DNA from: an uncultured Anaerolineales bacterium
Lineage (GTDB): Bacteria; Chloroflexota; Anaerolineae; Aggregatilineales; Aggregatilineaceae
Assembly: GCA_937135955.1 (NCBI GenBank)
Contig: CAKZOB010000046.1
Coordinates: 1-46,723, forward strand
Direction of reading: 5' to 3'
DNA length: 46,723 nucleotides
Shown: positions 25,701-34,263 of the stretch, piece by piece
Layout: the number at the start of each line of letters is the position of its first letter
Numbering within the stretch: the first letter of the stretch is position 1
Made by a program: the position numbers and the translations under genes
Notes under the pieces: generated by a model
Databases searched by the model: none
Seen by the model: the letters and a program-made list of their open reading frames with translations, nothing else
Told to the model about the DNA's origin: nothing

Positions 25701-25952
25701 GTGACTGGGGAAGTGCGACCAGAGGGAAGTGGTGATATCGAGCGCGTGCAACAGTACAAACAGTTGGTTTTGGAATATGAGGCGCTCGATGAGGAAATAG
25801 ACACTCTGCTGGCACAGCATGGGGGCGCAACCGAGAAAATGCCGGATGAGGCGTATCAGCGCTATCGTGAGCTGGCCAATCACCGCGACTATGTCTACAA
25901 CCAGATGAAACGCCTGGAGCGTGAAATCTTCCCAGATGACGAAATGGGATGA
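25701..25952 (+). CDS. Small helical protein of unknown function
   Basis: Protein of 83 residues starting at GTG. It is highly charged and almost all predicted helix; heptad-like leucine/tyrosine spacing (YKQLVLEYEALDEEID, then YRELANHRDYVYNQMKRLE) suggests a coiled-coil hairpin. No signal peptide, membrane segment or metal motif is seen. It follows the glycosyltransferase by 22 bases, and a separate ribosome site starts the next gene. Coding status rests on its codon use matching its neighbours and on its tight position. I do not recognise the family. Confidence 0.55.
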   Translation: MTGEVRPEGSGDIERVQQYKQLVLEYEALDEEIDTLLAQHGGATEKMPDEAYQRYRELANHRDYVYNQMKRLEREIFPDDEMG

Positions 25953-26041
25953 AACGCGTCTGCGTACGCGACAGGAATAACGTACGACGGCAGATCAGGA
26001 GTTGCCGAATTGACTATTGAGTACCAACAGGAGAATTCAAA

Positions 26042-27445
26042 GTGGCAGAACGTAGACTGATCACTGGGCCGACCTTCGAAGAGATGCTCCATCCGCATCT
26101 CATTGATCCGGAGATTCGGGCCAAAGCTCACGAGGCGCGCACCAAAGATCCGCTCGCGCCGATCAACCTGTTCAATATCACCTGGCGGGACATCAACAAC
26201 CGGATTCAATATGTGGTCTTGCCGCCTCAACTGACCGGTGTCGAGACGCCCATCGCCGTGTTGACCAGCACACACTTCCCCACCCGCAGTCACAAGGTGG
26301 GCGCGACGTATTCTGTGCTGATCGAGAAAGAACTTTTCGGCGATGTTGATCCCTGGAAGCATACGCTGATCTGGCCCTCGACGGGCAACTATGGCATCGG
26401 CGGGGCTTATGTGGCGGGGCGCATGGGGTGCAACAGCATTGTCATCCTGCCAGAGGAAATGAGCAAAGAGCGCTTCGAGATGATCGAGGCGTACGGGGCC
26501 AGAGTGATCAAGACTCCTGGCTGTGAGAGCAATGTCAAGGAAATCTATGACAAGGTCAAGGAGCTGATGGCTTCTGACCCCAACATGCGCAACATGAATC
26601 AGTTCGAGGTGATGGGGAACTACCGGTTCCACTACTACGTGACCGGCAACACCATCATCGATCTGGCTGCCGAGCTGGCAGAGCAGGGGATCGGCAGCGG
26701 CAAGGTGTCGGCGTTCGTGTCGGCGATGGGGAGCGCGGGGACGATCGCCGCGGGCGACCGGCTCAAGCAGCAGTGGCACGATCACAAGATCGTCGGCCTG
26801 GAGCCGATTCAGTGCCCGACGCTGGCGCTCAACGGTTACGGCGGGCACGACATCCAGGGTATCGGCGACAAGCACGTGACCTGGATTCACAACGTCAACA
26901 ACATGGACGCCATCATGCTGATTGACGATCTGGAAACCAAACTGGCCCTGCAAATCTTCGCTGACGAAGGTGGCTTGAAGGCGCTGGTGGACTACTTCGG
27001 CATCCCGCAGGCCACGGTGGACTACCTGAAGACGCGGCTGGGTATCAGCAGCATCTGCAATATCTTCGGCGCGATCAAGACGGCCAAGTACTATCGCCTG
27101 GGCAAGAACGACCTGATTGTCACCGTGGCGACAGATGGGCTGGATCGCTATGGCAGCGTGATGGAAGCTATGCGCCGCGATTATGGCGTGGTGGACGAAA
27201 CCGAGGCCATCGCGCGGGTGCGCAGCCTGTTCCACGGCCTGCGGACAGACTACATCTGGGAAGGCAATTGGGAGAACCGCGCCCGCTGGCACAACCTCAA
27301 GTATTACACGTGGGTCGAGCAGCAGGGCAAGACGGTGCAGGAACTCGACGCCCAGAAAGACCCCGCCTGGTGGGAGGCTGAACAGGCGCTGGTCAAGGAA
27401 ATTGACGCCCGGCTGTTGGAATATCGCCGGACGGGGAGAATCTGA
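26042..27445 (+). CDS. Cysteine synthase-like PLP enzyme (fold type II), substrate unknown
   Basis: Protein of 467 residues, longer than cysteine synthases (about 310) because of extra N- and C-terminal parts. The PLP lysine is K85 in THFPTRSHKVGAT; WPSTGNYGIGGAYVAGRMG and VSAMGSAGTIAAG are the substrate and phosphate loops. PEEMSKERFEMIEAYGARVI is a family segment. Such enzymes do beta-elimination or beta-replacement. In the E. coli purine locus the fold-type-II PLP enzyme is YgeX, diaminopropionate ammonia-lyase; this protein does not share YgeX motifs but holds a comparable place and could perform that step. Start is GTG with GGAG upstream. The 162-residue gene follows after 12 bases. Confidence 0.75.
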   Translation: MAERRLITGPTFEEMLHPHLIDPEIRAKAHEARTKDPLAPINLFNITWRDINNRIQYVVLPPQLTGVETPIAVLTSTHFPTRSHKVGATYSVLIEKELFGDVDPWKHTLIWPSTGNYGIGGAYVAGRMGCNSIVILPEEMSKERFEMIEAYGARVIKTPGCESNVKEIYDKVKELMASDPNMRNMNQFEVMGNYRFHYYVTGNTIIDLAAELAEQGIGSGKVSAFVSAMGSAGTIAAGDRLKQQWHDHKIVGLEPIQCPTLALNGYGGHDIQGIGDKHVTWIHNVNNMDAIMLIDDLETKLALQIFADEGGLKALVDYFGIPQATVDYLKTRLGISSICNIFGAIKTAKYYRLGKNDLIVTVATDGLDRYGSVMEAMRRDYGVVDETEAIARVRSLFHGLRTDYIWEGNWENRARWHNLKYYTWVEQQGKTVQELDAQKDPAWWEAEQALVKEIDARLLEYRRTGRI

Positions 27446-27457
27446 TCGGGAGCGGCG

Positions 27458-27946
27458 ATGTACCCCGAGGATCGCGTCCTGGTTGGCGTGATCAACCGCA
27501 AGCGCGATTTCGAGAAGCTGCAGGTTGAACACTGGTATCGCGTGCCACAGGGGCAGGCCGAACAGGGTGTTTATGCGGAGTACATCGCCTTCTTCTTCAG
27601 CCGCGCGTTTGGCGACCTGAACGGCGGCATTCACTACTATGCACGGCGCACGGGGATCGAGTTGGTTCGCCGCTGCGACCTGTTGCCGGAAGAACCAACT
27701 CATCCCCGCGCTCAGGCGCTCTACTACAAAGTCCAGGTGGGAGAACTGCGCCCCAAAAGCCCACCGATTCTCAACAGAGGACATCGGGCGATCAGCTTCA
27801 TCTACACCACCTGGGATCGGTTCGTCGTTGCGCGCGACCTGGCTGATCTGTATTCAGAGGCCGACGGGTTCGTGGATCGTGGCTTCTATGCGCTGGATCA
27901 CCAGAGTCTGCGGCGTGAACGTCTTCCAGGTCGCCGGATGGAGTGA
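27458..27946 (+). CDS. Conserved-looking protein of unknown function, 162 residues
   Basis: A soluble, mixed alpha/beta protein with many aromatic residues (VEHWYRVP, IAFFFSRAFGDL, IHYYARRTGIEL, ISFIYTTWDRF). No signal peptide or membrane helix is visible. The opening MYPEDRVLVGVINRKRDFE and the alternation of strands and basic loops give a faint likeness to small nucleic-acid-related or PUA/EVE-type domains, but I cannot assign a family. It is 12 bases after the cysteine-synthase-like gene, so the two form an operon. After it comes a 183-base gap before ssnA. Confidence 0.65.
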   Translation: MYPEDRVLVGVINRKRDFEKLQVEHWYRVPQGQAEQGVYAEYIAFFFSRAFGDLNGGIHYYARRTGIELVRRCDLLPEEPTHPRAQALYYKVQVGELRPKSPPILNRGHRAISFIYTTWDRFVVARDLADLYSEADGFVDRGFYALDHQSLRRERLPGRRME

Positions 27947-28129
27947 TGTACAACTTCGTTTGACTGTCGGGTAGCAGGCGATGCTTTGGCTGCTGCGCGG
28001 AACCGGACATGTTCTTGCCAACCGAGGCGATGCCAGGGGAGATGGCGCAGAAATATTGATTGCCTGGCCAGCAGTTGCCGGACAGGTTAGCTGGCACCTG
28101 AGATAGAGCTATCTGGAGTGAATGGAGCA

Positions 28130-29488
28130 ATGAGTTTATTAATTCTGAATGGCACAGTCATTACCTGGGAGACGCCCAACCGCGTGATTGAAGCGGGAGC
28201 GGTGTACATTGAGGGCGACACCATCCGCGAAGTGGGTGACGCGCGCACGCTGGCCGAGCGCTATCCGCAGGCCGAACGCCTGGACGCGCGCGGTCAGTTG
28301 ATCATGCCGGGCAACATTTGCGCGCACACACATTTCTACGGCGCTTACGCGCGCGGCATGGCGATCCCCGGCCCGGCTCCTAAAAACTTCCCGGAAATAT
28401 TGCAACGGCTGTGGTGGCCGTTGGACAAGGCACTTGATGCGGAAGCGGTGCGTTTCAGCGCGCTGGTGTGTCTGATAGATGCCATCAAGCATGGTACCAC
28501 GACGCTGATCGATCATCACGCCAGCCCGAATTGCATTGACGGCAGTCTGGACGTGATCGCCGACGCTGTCGAACAGACAGGGTTGCGCGCGGTGCTGTGT
28601 TACGAGGTCACCGACCGCGATGGGCCGGAGAAAGCGCAGGCGGGCATTGCCGAAAATGTGCGTTTTCTGCGTGCTGCGAAGTCGCGTCCGCTGGTAGCTG
28701 CGACCTTCGGCCTGCACGCCAGCCTGACGCTTTCTGACGAGACGTTGCGGGCGTGCGTCGAAGCTGCCAGCGGCCTGGACACGGGTTTTCACATTCACGT
28801 GGCCGAGCACGAAGCCGATGAAGAAGACAGCCTGCGCAAGTCGGGCAGGCGCGTGGTGGAGCGGCTGGATGGCTTGGGCATTCTGGGGCCTAAGACCATT
28901 GTGGCGCACGCGGTGCACGTTGATGCAGCAGAACGGGCGCTTCTCAGCCGTACCGGCACCTGGGTGTCGCATCAGCCGCGCTCGAACATGAACAACGCGG
29001 TGGGCGCGGCGGCTATTGACACGATGGCGCAGGAAGGGATCAACCTGGCGCTGGGTAACGATGGTTTCAGCAACAACATGTGGGCGGAGTGGAAAGCCGC
29101 GTACCTCCTGCAAAAGGTGGTACATCGCGATCCGCGACTGGCTCCGGGCGATCTGATCGCGCGCATCGCGACTGCCAACAATGCCCGGCTGGCATCGCTG
29201 TTCTTTCCCCAGAGGGTTGGCGAACTCACACCGGGTGCGGCTGCAGACATCATGCTGGTGGACTACAAGCCGTTCACGCCGCTGCACGCTGGCAACCTGC
29301 CCTGGCACATTCTGTTCGGTTTCGAGGCATCCATGGTGACGACGACCATTGTGGCGGGGCGGGTGCTAATGCGCGATCGACAGATGCTCACGCTCGACGA
29401 AGCGACCATTACCGCTGCCGCGCGTGATTATGCGCCGAAGGTCTGGGAGCGCTATAACTATTTTGTCCAACAGGTGCTTGCGCAATAA
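28130..29488 (+). CDS. ssnA: SsnA-like aminohydrolase
   Basis: Metal-dependent aminohydrolase of 452 residues. The metal strand is IMPGNICAHTHFYGAYARG (H66, H68); WWPLDKALD, TTLIDHHASP, HIHVAEHE, SNMNNAVG and LGNDGFSNNMW follow in the order found in E. coli SsnA. In urate-degrading clusters SsnA-type enzymes deaminate or open a purine-derived ring; the exact substrate is unproven. This is a separate branch from the 8-oxoguanine deaminase-like gene. The ATG at 28130 is preferred over a GTG four codons earlier because GGAG is about 11 bases upstream of it. The F420 genes follow immediately (14 bases). Confidence 0.88.
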   Translation: MSLLILNGTVITWETPNRVIEAGAVYIEGDTIREVGDARTLAERYPQAERLDARGQLIMPGNICAHTHFYGAYARGMAIPGPAPKNFPEILQRLWWPLDKALDAEAVRFSALVCLIDAIKHGTTTLIDHHASPNCIDGSLDVIADAVEQTGLRAVLCYEVTDRDGPEKAQAGIAENVRFLRAAKSRPLVAATFGLHASLTLSDETLRACVEAASGLDTGFHIHVAEHEADEEDSLRKSGRRVVERLDGLGILGPKTIVAHAVHVDAAERALLSRTGTWVSHQPRSNMNNAVGAAAIDTMAQEGINLALGNDGFSNNMWAEWKAAYLLQKVVHRDPRLAPGDLIARIATANNARLASLFFPQRVGELTPGAAADIMLVDYKPFTPLHAGNLPWHILFGFEASMVTTTIVAGRVLMRDRQMLTLDEATITAAARDYAPKVWERYNYFVQQVLAQ

Positions 29489-29502
29489 GGGAGGCTACTG
29501 CT

Positions 29503-30177
29503 TTGACCAACGATTCCAAGTTCCTGACGATTGCGGTGCTGGGGGGTACGGGCAAAGAGGGTTCCGGCCTGGTGTTGCGTTGGGCGCATCAGGGCTACCG
29601 GGTGTTGATCGGGTCGCGCGAGGCGGAGCGCGCCGCTGCCAAGGCTGATGAACTGAACGCCATTCTGGGCGCGTCGCTGATCCAGGGGATGAGCAACGAA
29701 GATGCTGCCGCCCAGGCCGATATTGTAGTGCTCAGCGTGCCCTATAGCGCTCACCAGGCAATTCTGGAGTCGGTGAAAGAGCAAGTACAGGGCAAGGTGC
29801 TGGTGGATGTCACAGTGCCGTTGCAGCCGCCCGACGTGCGCACTGTTCACGTGCCCGCCGGCAAGGCGGCCAGCCTGGAAGCACAGGCGCTGTTGGGCGA
29901 TGGGGTGAAGGTGGTGGCGGCCTTCCAGAACGTGGGGGCCGCGCACCTGAAAGACCTGGAGCACAGCGTCGACTGTGACGTGCTGGTGTGCTCCGACGAT
30001 GCCGAAGCCAAAGCCCACGTGATGCAACTCGTGGAGGCCATCCCTGGCATGCGGGCAATAGACGCTGGCCCGCTGGCCAATGCAGTGGCAGTCGAGGCCC
30101 TGACCCCGGTGTTGCTGTATATCAACAAACGCTACAAGGTCGCTGGGGCAGGCATTCGCATTACAGGCCTTGGCTGA
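29503..30177 (+). CDS. npdG: NADPH:F420 oxidoreductase
   Basis: Protein of 224 residues that moves hydride between F420 and NADP. The N-terminal Rossmann loop is AVLGGTGKEGSGLVLRWA, followed by LIGSREAERA where the NADP phosphate is bound, ADIVVLSVPY and VDVTVPLQPPD. FQNVGAAHLKDL and the C-terminal SAGPLANAVAVE-like strip (here DAGPLANAVAVE) match bacterial and archaeal Fno. Length is typical. The start is TTG with GGAGG nine bases upstream. It overlaps cofE by 8 bases and comes directly after ssnA, which links pyridine nucleotide and F420 pools to the purine genes. Confidence 0.92.
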   Translation: MTNDSKFLTIAVLGGTGKEGSGLVLRWAHQGYRVLIGSREAERAAAKADELNAILGASLIQGMSNEDAAAQADIVVLSVPYSAHQAILESVKEQVQGKVLVDVTVPLQPPDVRTVHVPAGKAASLEAQALLGDGVKVVAAFQNVGAAHLKDLEHSVDCDVLVCSDDAEAKAHVMQLVEAIPGMRAIDAGPLANAVAVEALTPVLLYINKRYKVAGAGIRITGLG

Positions 30178-30982
30178 CGTGTCTATTTCAGGGCCTATCA
30201 CGCAGGTGACGTTCGTCGGGTTGCCGGGCATTCCGCATGTGCAACCCGGCGATGATCTTGCTGCGTTGATCTGTACCAGCCTGGCGCGGGCACAGATTAC
30301 CCTGCAGCTGGGCGATATCCTGGTGGTCACTTCCAAGCTGGTCTCGAAAGCTGAGGGGCGTTTTGTAGACCTGCGCACTGTGCAGCCGGGCGCGCGGGCA
30401 TGCCGGGTGGCCGAAATCGTCCGCAAAGACCCGCGCATGGTTGAACTGATTCTGCGCGAGTCCACAGCGATCTCGCGGATGCGCCAGGATGTGCTGATCG
30501 TGCGGCATCGGCTGGGCTTCACCCTGGCCAATGCAGGCATTGATCATTCCAACGTGGGGCGCGAGGGCGAAGACTGGGTGTTACTCTTGCCCGAAGACCC
30601 CGACCGTTCGGCAGCGCTCCTTCGTCAACGGCTGGCGGAGCTAACCGGCGTCGCGCCGGGCGTGGTGATCAGCGATTCGCATGGTCGCCCTTTCCGCGTG
30701 GGTACGGTGGGCGTTGCGATCGGGCTGGCGGGCTTTCCCGCGGTGTGGGACAAGCGCGGGCAGCGCGATCTGTACGGGCGCGAGCTGCGCATTACCGTCA
30801 CTGGCCTGGGCGACGAACTGGCGGCGGCGGCGGGTCTGATCACGGGGCAGGGGGACGAAGGATTGCCGGTGGTGCTGGTGCGCGGGTTGCGCGTACCCGT
30901 CGGTGAGGGCCGCGCTGCCGACCTGATTCGCCCGGAGGCGCTCGATCTCTACGCCGATCACCAGGAGCTGCCAGGCGGTTGA
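30170..30982 (+). CDS. cofE: Coenzyme F420-0:L-glutamate ligase
   Basis: GTP-dependent ligase of 270 residues that adds glutamate to F420-0. The conserved start of the domain is present (PGDDLAALI, then LGDILVVTSKLVSKAEGR near residue 57), followed by VLIVRHRLGFTLANAGIDHSNVG and GVVISDSHGRPFRVGTVGVAIG with metal/nucleotide ligands. In mycobacterial FbiB this domain is fused to a nitroreductase; here the nitroreductase is the next gene. TTG at 30170 overlaps npdG; a GTG three codons later is an alternative. Confidence 0.92.
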   Translation: MADVSISGPITQVTFVGLPGIPHVQPGDDLAALICTSLARAQITLQLGDILVVTSKLVSKAEGRFVDLRTVQPGARACRVAEIVRKDPRMVELILRESTAISRMRQDVLIVRHRLGFTLANAGIDHSNVGREGEDWVLLLPEDPDRSAALLRQRLAELTGVAPGVVISDSHGRPFRVGTVGVAIGLAGFPAVWDKRGQRDLYGRELRITVTGLGDELAAAAGLITGQGDEGLPVVLVRGLRVPVGEGRAADLIRPEALDLYADHQELPGG

Positions 30983-30984
30983 GA

Positions 30985-31593
30985 ATGATGGAAGCCGCAG
31001 CAGTGCTACACCTGATCCGCAGCCGGCGATCCATTCGCCGCTATGAGGAGCGTCCTGTCCCTGCGGAAATACTGTGGGAACTGTTGGAAGCGGCGCGCTG
31101 GGCACCTTCGGCGCACAACCGGCAACCCTGGCGCTTCGCCGTGCTGGTGGATGCTCAGCGCAAGCGGACGTTGGCGGAAGCAATGGGCGAGCGTCTGCGG
31201 CGCGATCTGCTGGCCGATGGCCTGCCTGCCGGAGAGGTGGAGCGGCAGGTGACCCGTTCGGTGGCGCGGATCAGCCAGGCTCCGGCGGCCATTGTGGCGT
31301 TTCTGAGCATGGCGGATATGGATCAATATCCAGACGAGCGCCGACAGTTCCTGGAGCGCACGATGGCCGTACAGAGTGTGGCGCTGGCAGTGCAGAATAT
31401 GCTCTTGTTGGCTCACGCACACGGACTGGGGGCGTGCTGGATGTGTGCGCCGCTGTTCTGCCCGGAGGTTGTACGGGGCGTGTTGAACGTGCCTGCGGAC
31501 TGGGAAGCGCAGGCGTTGGTTACGCTAGGCTATCCGGCGGAGACACGGGTCAAGGAACGCTCTCCGCTGACCGATATGGTGCGGTGGTACTGA
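30985..31593 (+). CDS. Nitroreductase-family flavoprotein, probable dehydro-F420-0 reductase
   Basis: FMN-dependent oxidoreductase of 202 residues. IRSRRSIRRYEERPVP and AARWAPSAHNRQPWRFAVL bind FMN, and GLGACWMCAPLFCPEVVRGVL and LVTLGYPAE complete the fold. It lies between cofE and cofD, overlapping the cofD start by one base. In mycobacteria the matching domain is the C-terminal half of FbiB and reduces dehydro-F420-0 to F420-0 in the phosphoenolpyruvate-based route. The position and sequence support the same job here as a stand-alone enzyme. Start is ATG at 30985; a second ATG follows at once. Confidence 0.82.
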   Translation: MMEAAAVLHLIRSRRSIRRYEERPVPAEILWELLEAARWAPSAHNRQPWRFAVLVDAQRKRTLAEAMGERLRRDLLADGLPAGEVERQVTRSVARISQAPAAIVAFLSMADMDQYPDERRQFLERTMAVQSVALAVQNMLLLAHAHGLGACWMCAPLFCPEVVRGVLNVPADWEAQALVTLGYPAETRVKERSPLTDMVRWY

Positions 31594-32528
31594 TGAGCGC
31601 AAAGTCAGTAGTGGCCCTGGCCGGTGGCGTGGGCGGGGCCAAGTTGGTCTATGGGCTGGCACAGGCATTGCCCGCTGAGCAGTTGACTGTCATCGGCAAC
31701 GTTGCCGACGATTTCGAGCTATACGGTCTGCACATTTCGCCCGACCTGGACACGGTCATGTACACCCTGGCGGGCATTGCCAACCCGGAGACGGGGTGGG
31801 GCCTGGCTGGCGATAGCTGGCAGATGCTCGACATGTTGGTGCGCTATGGCGAGGAAGGCTGGTTTCGGCTGGGCGACCGCGACATGGCCACACACTTGCT
31901 GCGCACGCACTGGCTGGCGCAGGGCGTTTCGCTGACCGAAGTGACGGCGCGATTGGCGTGTGCTTTGGGCGTGCGGCAGCGTTTGTTGCCTGTCACCGAT
32001 GATCCGCTGGCAACGCTGGTGGATACGGTCGAATACGGCACGCTGGCTTTCCAGGAATACTTCGTGCGGCGGCGCTGGCAGCCTGTCGCGCGGCGGGTGT
32101 GGTTCGAAGGGGCAGAGACGGCGCGGACGACCCCGGCGGTCGCGCAGGCGCTGGCTGAGGCTGATCTAATCGTCATCTGCCCATCGAATCCGGTGCTATC
32201 CATTGCCCCGATTCTGGCCGTGCAAGGGGTGCGCGAGACGCTGCAACAGCGAGCCGGGCGCTGCGTAGCGGTCAGCCCGTTCATCGGGGGGCAGGCGATC
32301 AAGGGGCCGGCGGCCAAGCTAATGCCTGAACTGGGTCTGGACATCTCGGTAAGCGGGCTGTGGAACTTCTACGAGGGGCTGATAGATGGCCTGGTGATAG
32401 ATGTGGCGGATACCTTCCAGATCGCGGGGGAGCACAAAGCGGTTCTGGCGACGTATACTTTGATGAAGACTGATGAGGATAAGGTACGTCTGGCGAAGGA
32501 AATCCTCGATTGGGTGGAGACTCTGTAG
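31593..32528 (+). CDS. cofD: 2-phospho-L-lactate (or enolpyruvyl) transferase of F420 synthesis
   Basis: Protein of 311 residues, the length of CofD/FbiA. It joins FO to the phospho-acid moiety of a guanosine-diphosphate-activated donor. Key marks are VALAGGVGGAKLVYGLAQAL at the N-terminus, NVADDFELYGLHISPDLDTVMYTLAG with the metal aspartates, and LIVICPSNPVLSIAPILAV and VAVSPFIGGQAIKGPAAKLM around the phosphate. The start ATG overlaps the previous stop (TGATG); cofC follows with no gap. The longer open frame upstream only overlaps the nitroreductase gene. Confidence 0.95.
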   Translation: MSAKSVVALAGGVGGAKLVYGLAQALPAEQLTVIGNVADDFELYGLHISPDLDTVMYTLAGIANPETGWGLAGDSWQMLDMLVRYGEEGWFRLGDRDMATHLLRTHWLAQGVSLTEVTARLACALGVRQRLLPVTDDPLATLVDTVEYGTLAFQEYFVRRRWQPVARRVWFEGAETARTTPAVAQALAEADLIVICPSNPVLSIAPILAVQGVRETLQQRAGRCVAVSPFIGGQAIKGPAAKLMPELGLDISVSGLWNFYEGLIDGLVIDVADTFQIAGEHKAVLATYTLMKTDEDKVRLAKEILDWVETL

Positions 32529-33197
32529 ATGAGCGTTTGGGCGATTGTCCCTGTCAAACCCTTGAAGCAGGCCAAGAGCCGGCTGGCTGACCTTCTCTCG
32601 GCAGAGCAACGCGAGGCGCTGGCGATGGCGCTGCTGTTGCGCACGGTGCGTCTGTTGCTCCCGCTGCCTCAGATTCAAGGCGTGCTGGTGATCAGTCGCG
32701 ACAGTCAGGCGCTGGCCATGGTGCGCGAGTTGGGGGCACAGACTGTGCAGGAGAGCGGTGCCCCCGAACTGAACAATGCCCTGCTGCGGGCTACACAGGC
32801 ACTCAGGTTGTGGGGGGCAGAAGCAGCGCTGATTGTCCCGGCGGACATCCCTCTACTGGCGGCTGAAGACGTGGCGCAGGTGGTGGAGATGGGGCGCTTT
32901 GGCAACACAGTGGTGCTGGCTCCCGATCACAATGAACAGGGCACGAACCTGCTGCTGGTGCGTCCACCGGGTATCATCCCCTACGCCTTTGGCGAAGACA
33001 GCTTCCATCGGCACCAGTATTATGCTCACCAGGCTGGCGCAACGGTGATGGTTTACCACTCGGAGCGGGCAGGGCTTGATCTGGATACGGCGGCTGACCT
33101 GCTGCGCTATGGAGAGTTGGCAAAGGCGTTGGGAGAGCCTATCATAGAACCGGCGGCTCTGGGGACATTCCTGGCTGGAGAATCCCAGCCACGTTGA
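32529..33197 (+). CDS. cofC: Phosphoenolpyruvate/2-phospholactate guanylyltransferase
   Basis: Nucleotidyltransferase of 222 residues (CofC/FbiD). It loads GMP onto phosphoenolpyruvate or 2-phospholactate to form the substrate of CofD. The family start WAIVPVKPLKQAKSRLADLLS is clear; LIVPADIPLLAAEDV carries the metal-binding aspartate, and LAPDHNEQGTNLLLVRP and GEDSFHRHQYYA are typical. The ATG follows the cofD stop directly. Thus the window has cofC, cofD, cofE and a likely dehydro-F420-0 reductase but not the FO synthase (fbiC or cofG/cofH). Confidence 0.94.
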   Translation: MSVWAIVPVKPLKQAKSRLADLLSAEQREALAMALLLRTVRLLLPLPQIQGVLVISRDSQALAMVRELGAQTVQESGAPELNNALLRATQALRLWGAEAALIVPADIPLLAAEDVAQVVEMGRFGNTVVLAPDHNEQGTNLLLVRPPGIIPYAFGEDSFHRHQYYAHQAGATVMVYHSERAGLDLDTAADLLRYGELAKALGEPIIEPAALGTFLAGESQPR

Positions 33198-33240
33198 CAC
33201 AGAAGATGCTGAAAATAGCACTGACTGAGGAGATTTTCTG

Positions 33241-34248
33241 ATGGTTGACCGAGTAGCTCTTTACTTGCAAGATGCTCACCCCCTGCGGGAAGCGATTGGC
33301 TACGTGCAGTACGCCGAAGAACGCGGCTTTGAGGCCGTCTGGCAGGCCGAAAGTCGCCTGGTGCGCGACGCCATCGTGCCCATGGCCGCTTATGCTGCGA
33401 CAACTACGCGCATCAAGGTCGGTTCGGGGGTGATCAACAACTGGACGCGCAACGCGGCCCTCACGGCGGCGACCTTCCTCACCCTCGATGATCTCGCGCC
33501 CAACCGCATCATCCTGGGCATTGGCGCATGGTGGGATCCGCTGGCCAAGAACGTGGGCATCAACCGCACCAAGCCTTTGCTGGCGATGCGCGAGCACGTC
33601 ACAGTGGTGCGCGATCTGCTGGCGATGAAGAATGTGACCTTTCACGGCGAATTTGTGCACGTGACCGGCATCGAGCTAGACATCGTGCACGGTCGCCGCG
33701 AGCCGCGCAACGTGCCCATCTACATTGGCGCGACTGGCCCCAAGATGATCACGCTGGCCGGAGAGATCGCCGACGGTGTGCTGCTCAACTACCTAGTTTC
33801 GCCCGCTTACAATGTGGCGGCCATGGATCATCTGGAGCAGGGAGCCAAACTCTCCGGACGTACAGTAGAGCAAATTGACCGGCCACAACTGGTGGTGTGC
33901 TCAGTAGACTATGATCGCAAGAAAGCGCTCGACGGGGCGCGCAAGCTGGTGACGCAATACCTGGGGCAGCAGCCGCACATCATGAAGGCCAGCGGCGTCA
34001 GTTCCGAACTGCTGGACGAGATTCATCAGGTGCTCACCTGGCCGGCGACCGAAGAGCAGATCGAGCGCGCCATGGAACTGGTGCCCGACGACGTGGTGCA
34101 ACTCATCACGGCCTCTGGTACACCGGAGGAAGTGCGCGCCAAGGTGCGCGAGTATGTGGCGGCGGGCTGTACCTGTCCGGTGCTCTATCCGCTGGGCGAC
34201 GACGTGCGCCTGATGATTGACACCTTCGCGCAGGGATATTCGCACTAG
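33241..34248 (+). CDS. Luciferase-like F420-dependent oxidoreductase
   Basis: TIM-barrel protein of 335 residues in the luciferase-like (LLM) F420 group, related to methylene-tetrahydromethanopterin reductase (Mer). Family strips are [79 protein letters not shown] and the C-terminal [20 protein letters not shown]420 use is inferred from family and from the adjoining F420 genes. It starts 43 bases after cofC with GAGGAG upstream. Its substrate is unknown; in this place it might reduce a purine-derived or tetrahydrofolate-type intermediate. Confidence 0.85.
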   Translation: MVDRVALYLQDAHPLREAIGYVQYAEERGFEAVWQAESRLVRDAIVPMAAYAATTTRIKVGSGVINNWTRNAALTAATFLTLDDLAPNRIILGIGAWWDPLAKNVGINRTKPLLAMREHVTVVRDLLAMKNVTFHGEFVHVTGIELDIVHGRREPRNVPIYIGATGPKMITLAGEIADGVLLNYLVSPAYNVAAMDHLEQGAKLSGRTVEQIDRPQLVVCSVDYDRKKALDGARKLVTQYLGQQPHIMKASGVSSELLDEIHQVLTWPATEEQIERAMELVPDDVVQLITASGTPEEVRAKVREYVAAGCTCPVLYPLGDDVRLMIDTFAQGYSH

Positions 34249-34263
34249 CCGGAATGGTTTGTC

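Noticed and set aside
25895-27784. Long open frame on the minus strand (629 codons) opposite the PLP enzyme
   Set aside because: It mirrors the strongly biased codon positions of the plus-strand gene, has no ribosome site and no recognisable domain. The same applies to minus-strand frames at 37778-39454 and 43932-45590.
28101-28114. AGATAG/CTATCT inverted repeat just before ssnA
   Set aside because: Six-base arms are expected by chance at this scale and no promoter is recognisable around it.
31074-31592. Extended N-terminus for CofD
   Set aside because: The extra residues overlap the nitroreductase gene in another frame and lie before the clear CofD start at 31593.
33194-33222. Perfect TTGACA upstream of the luciferase-like gene
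   Set aside because: No acceptable -10 at 16-18 bases (AGCACT), and it lies at the end of cofC in a tightly spaced operon.
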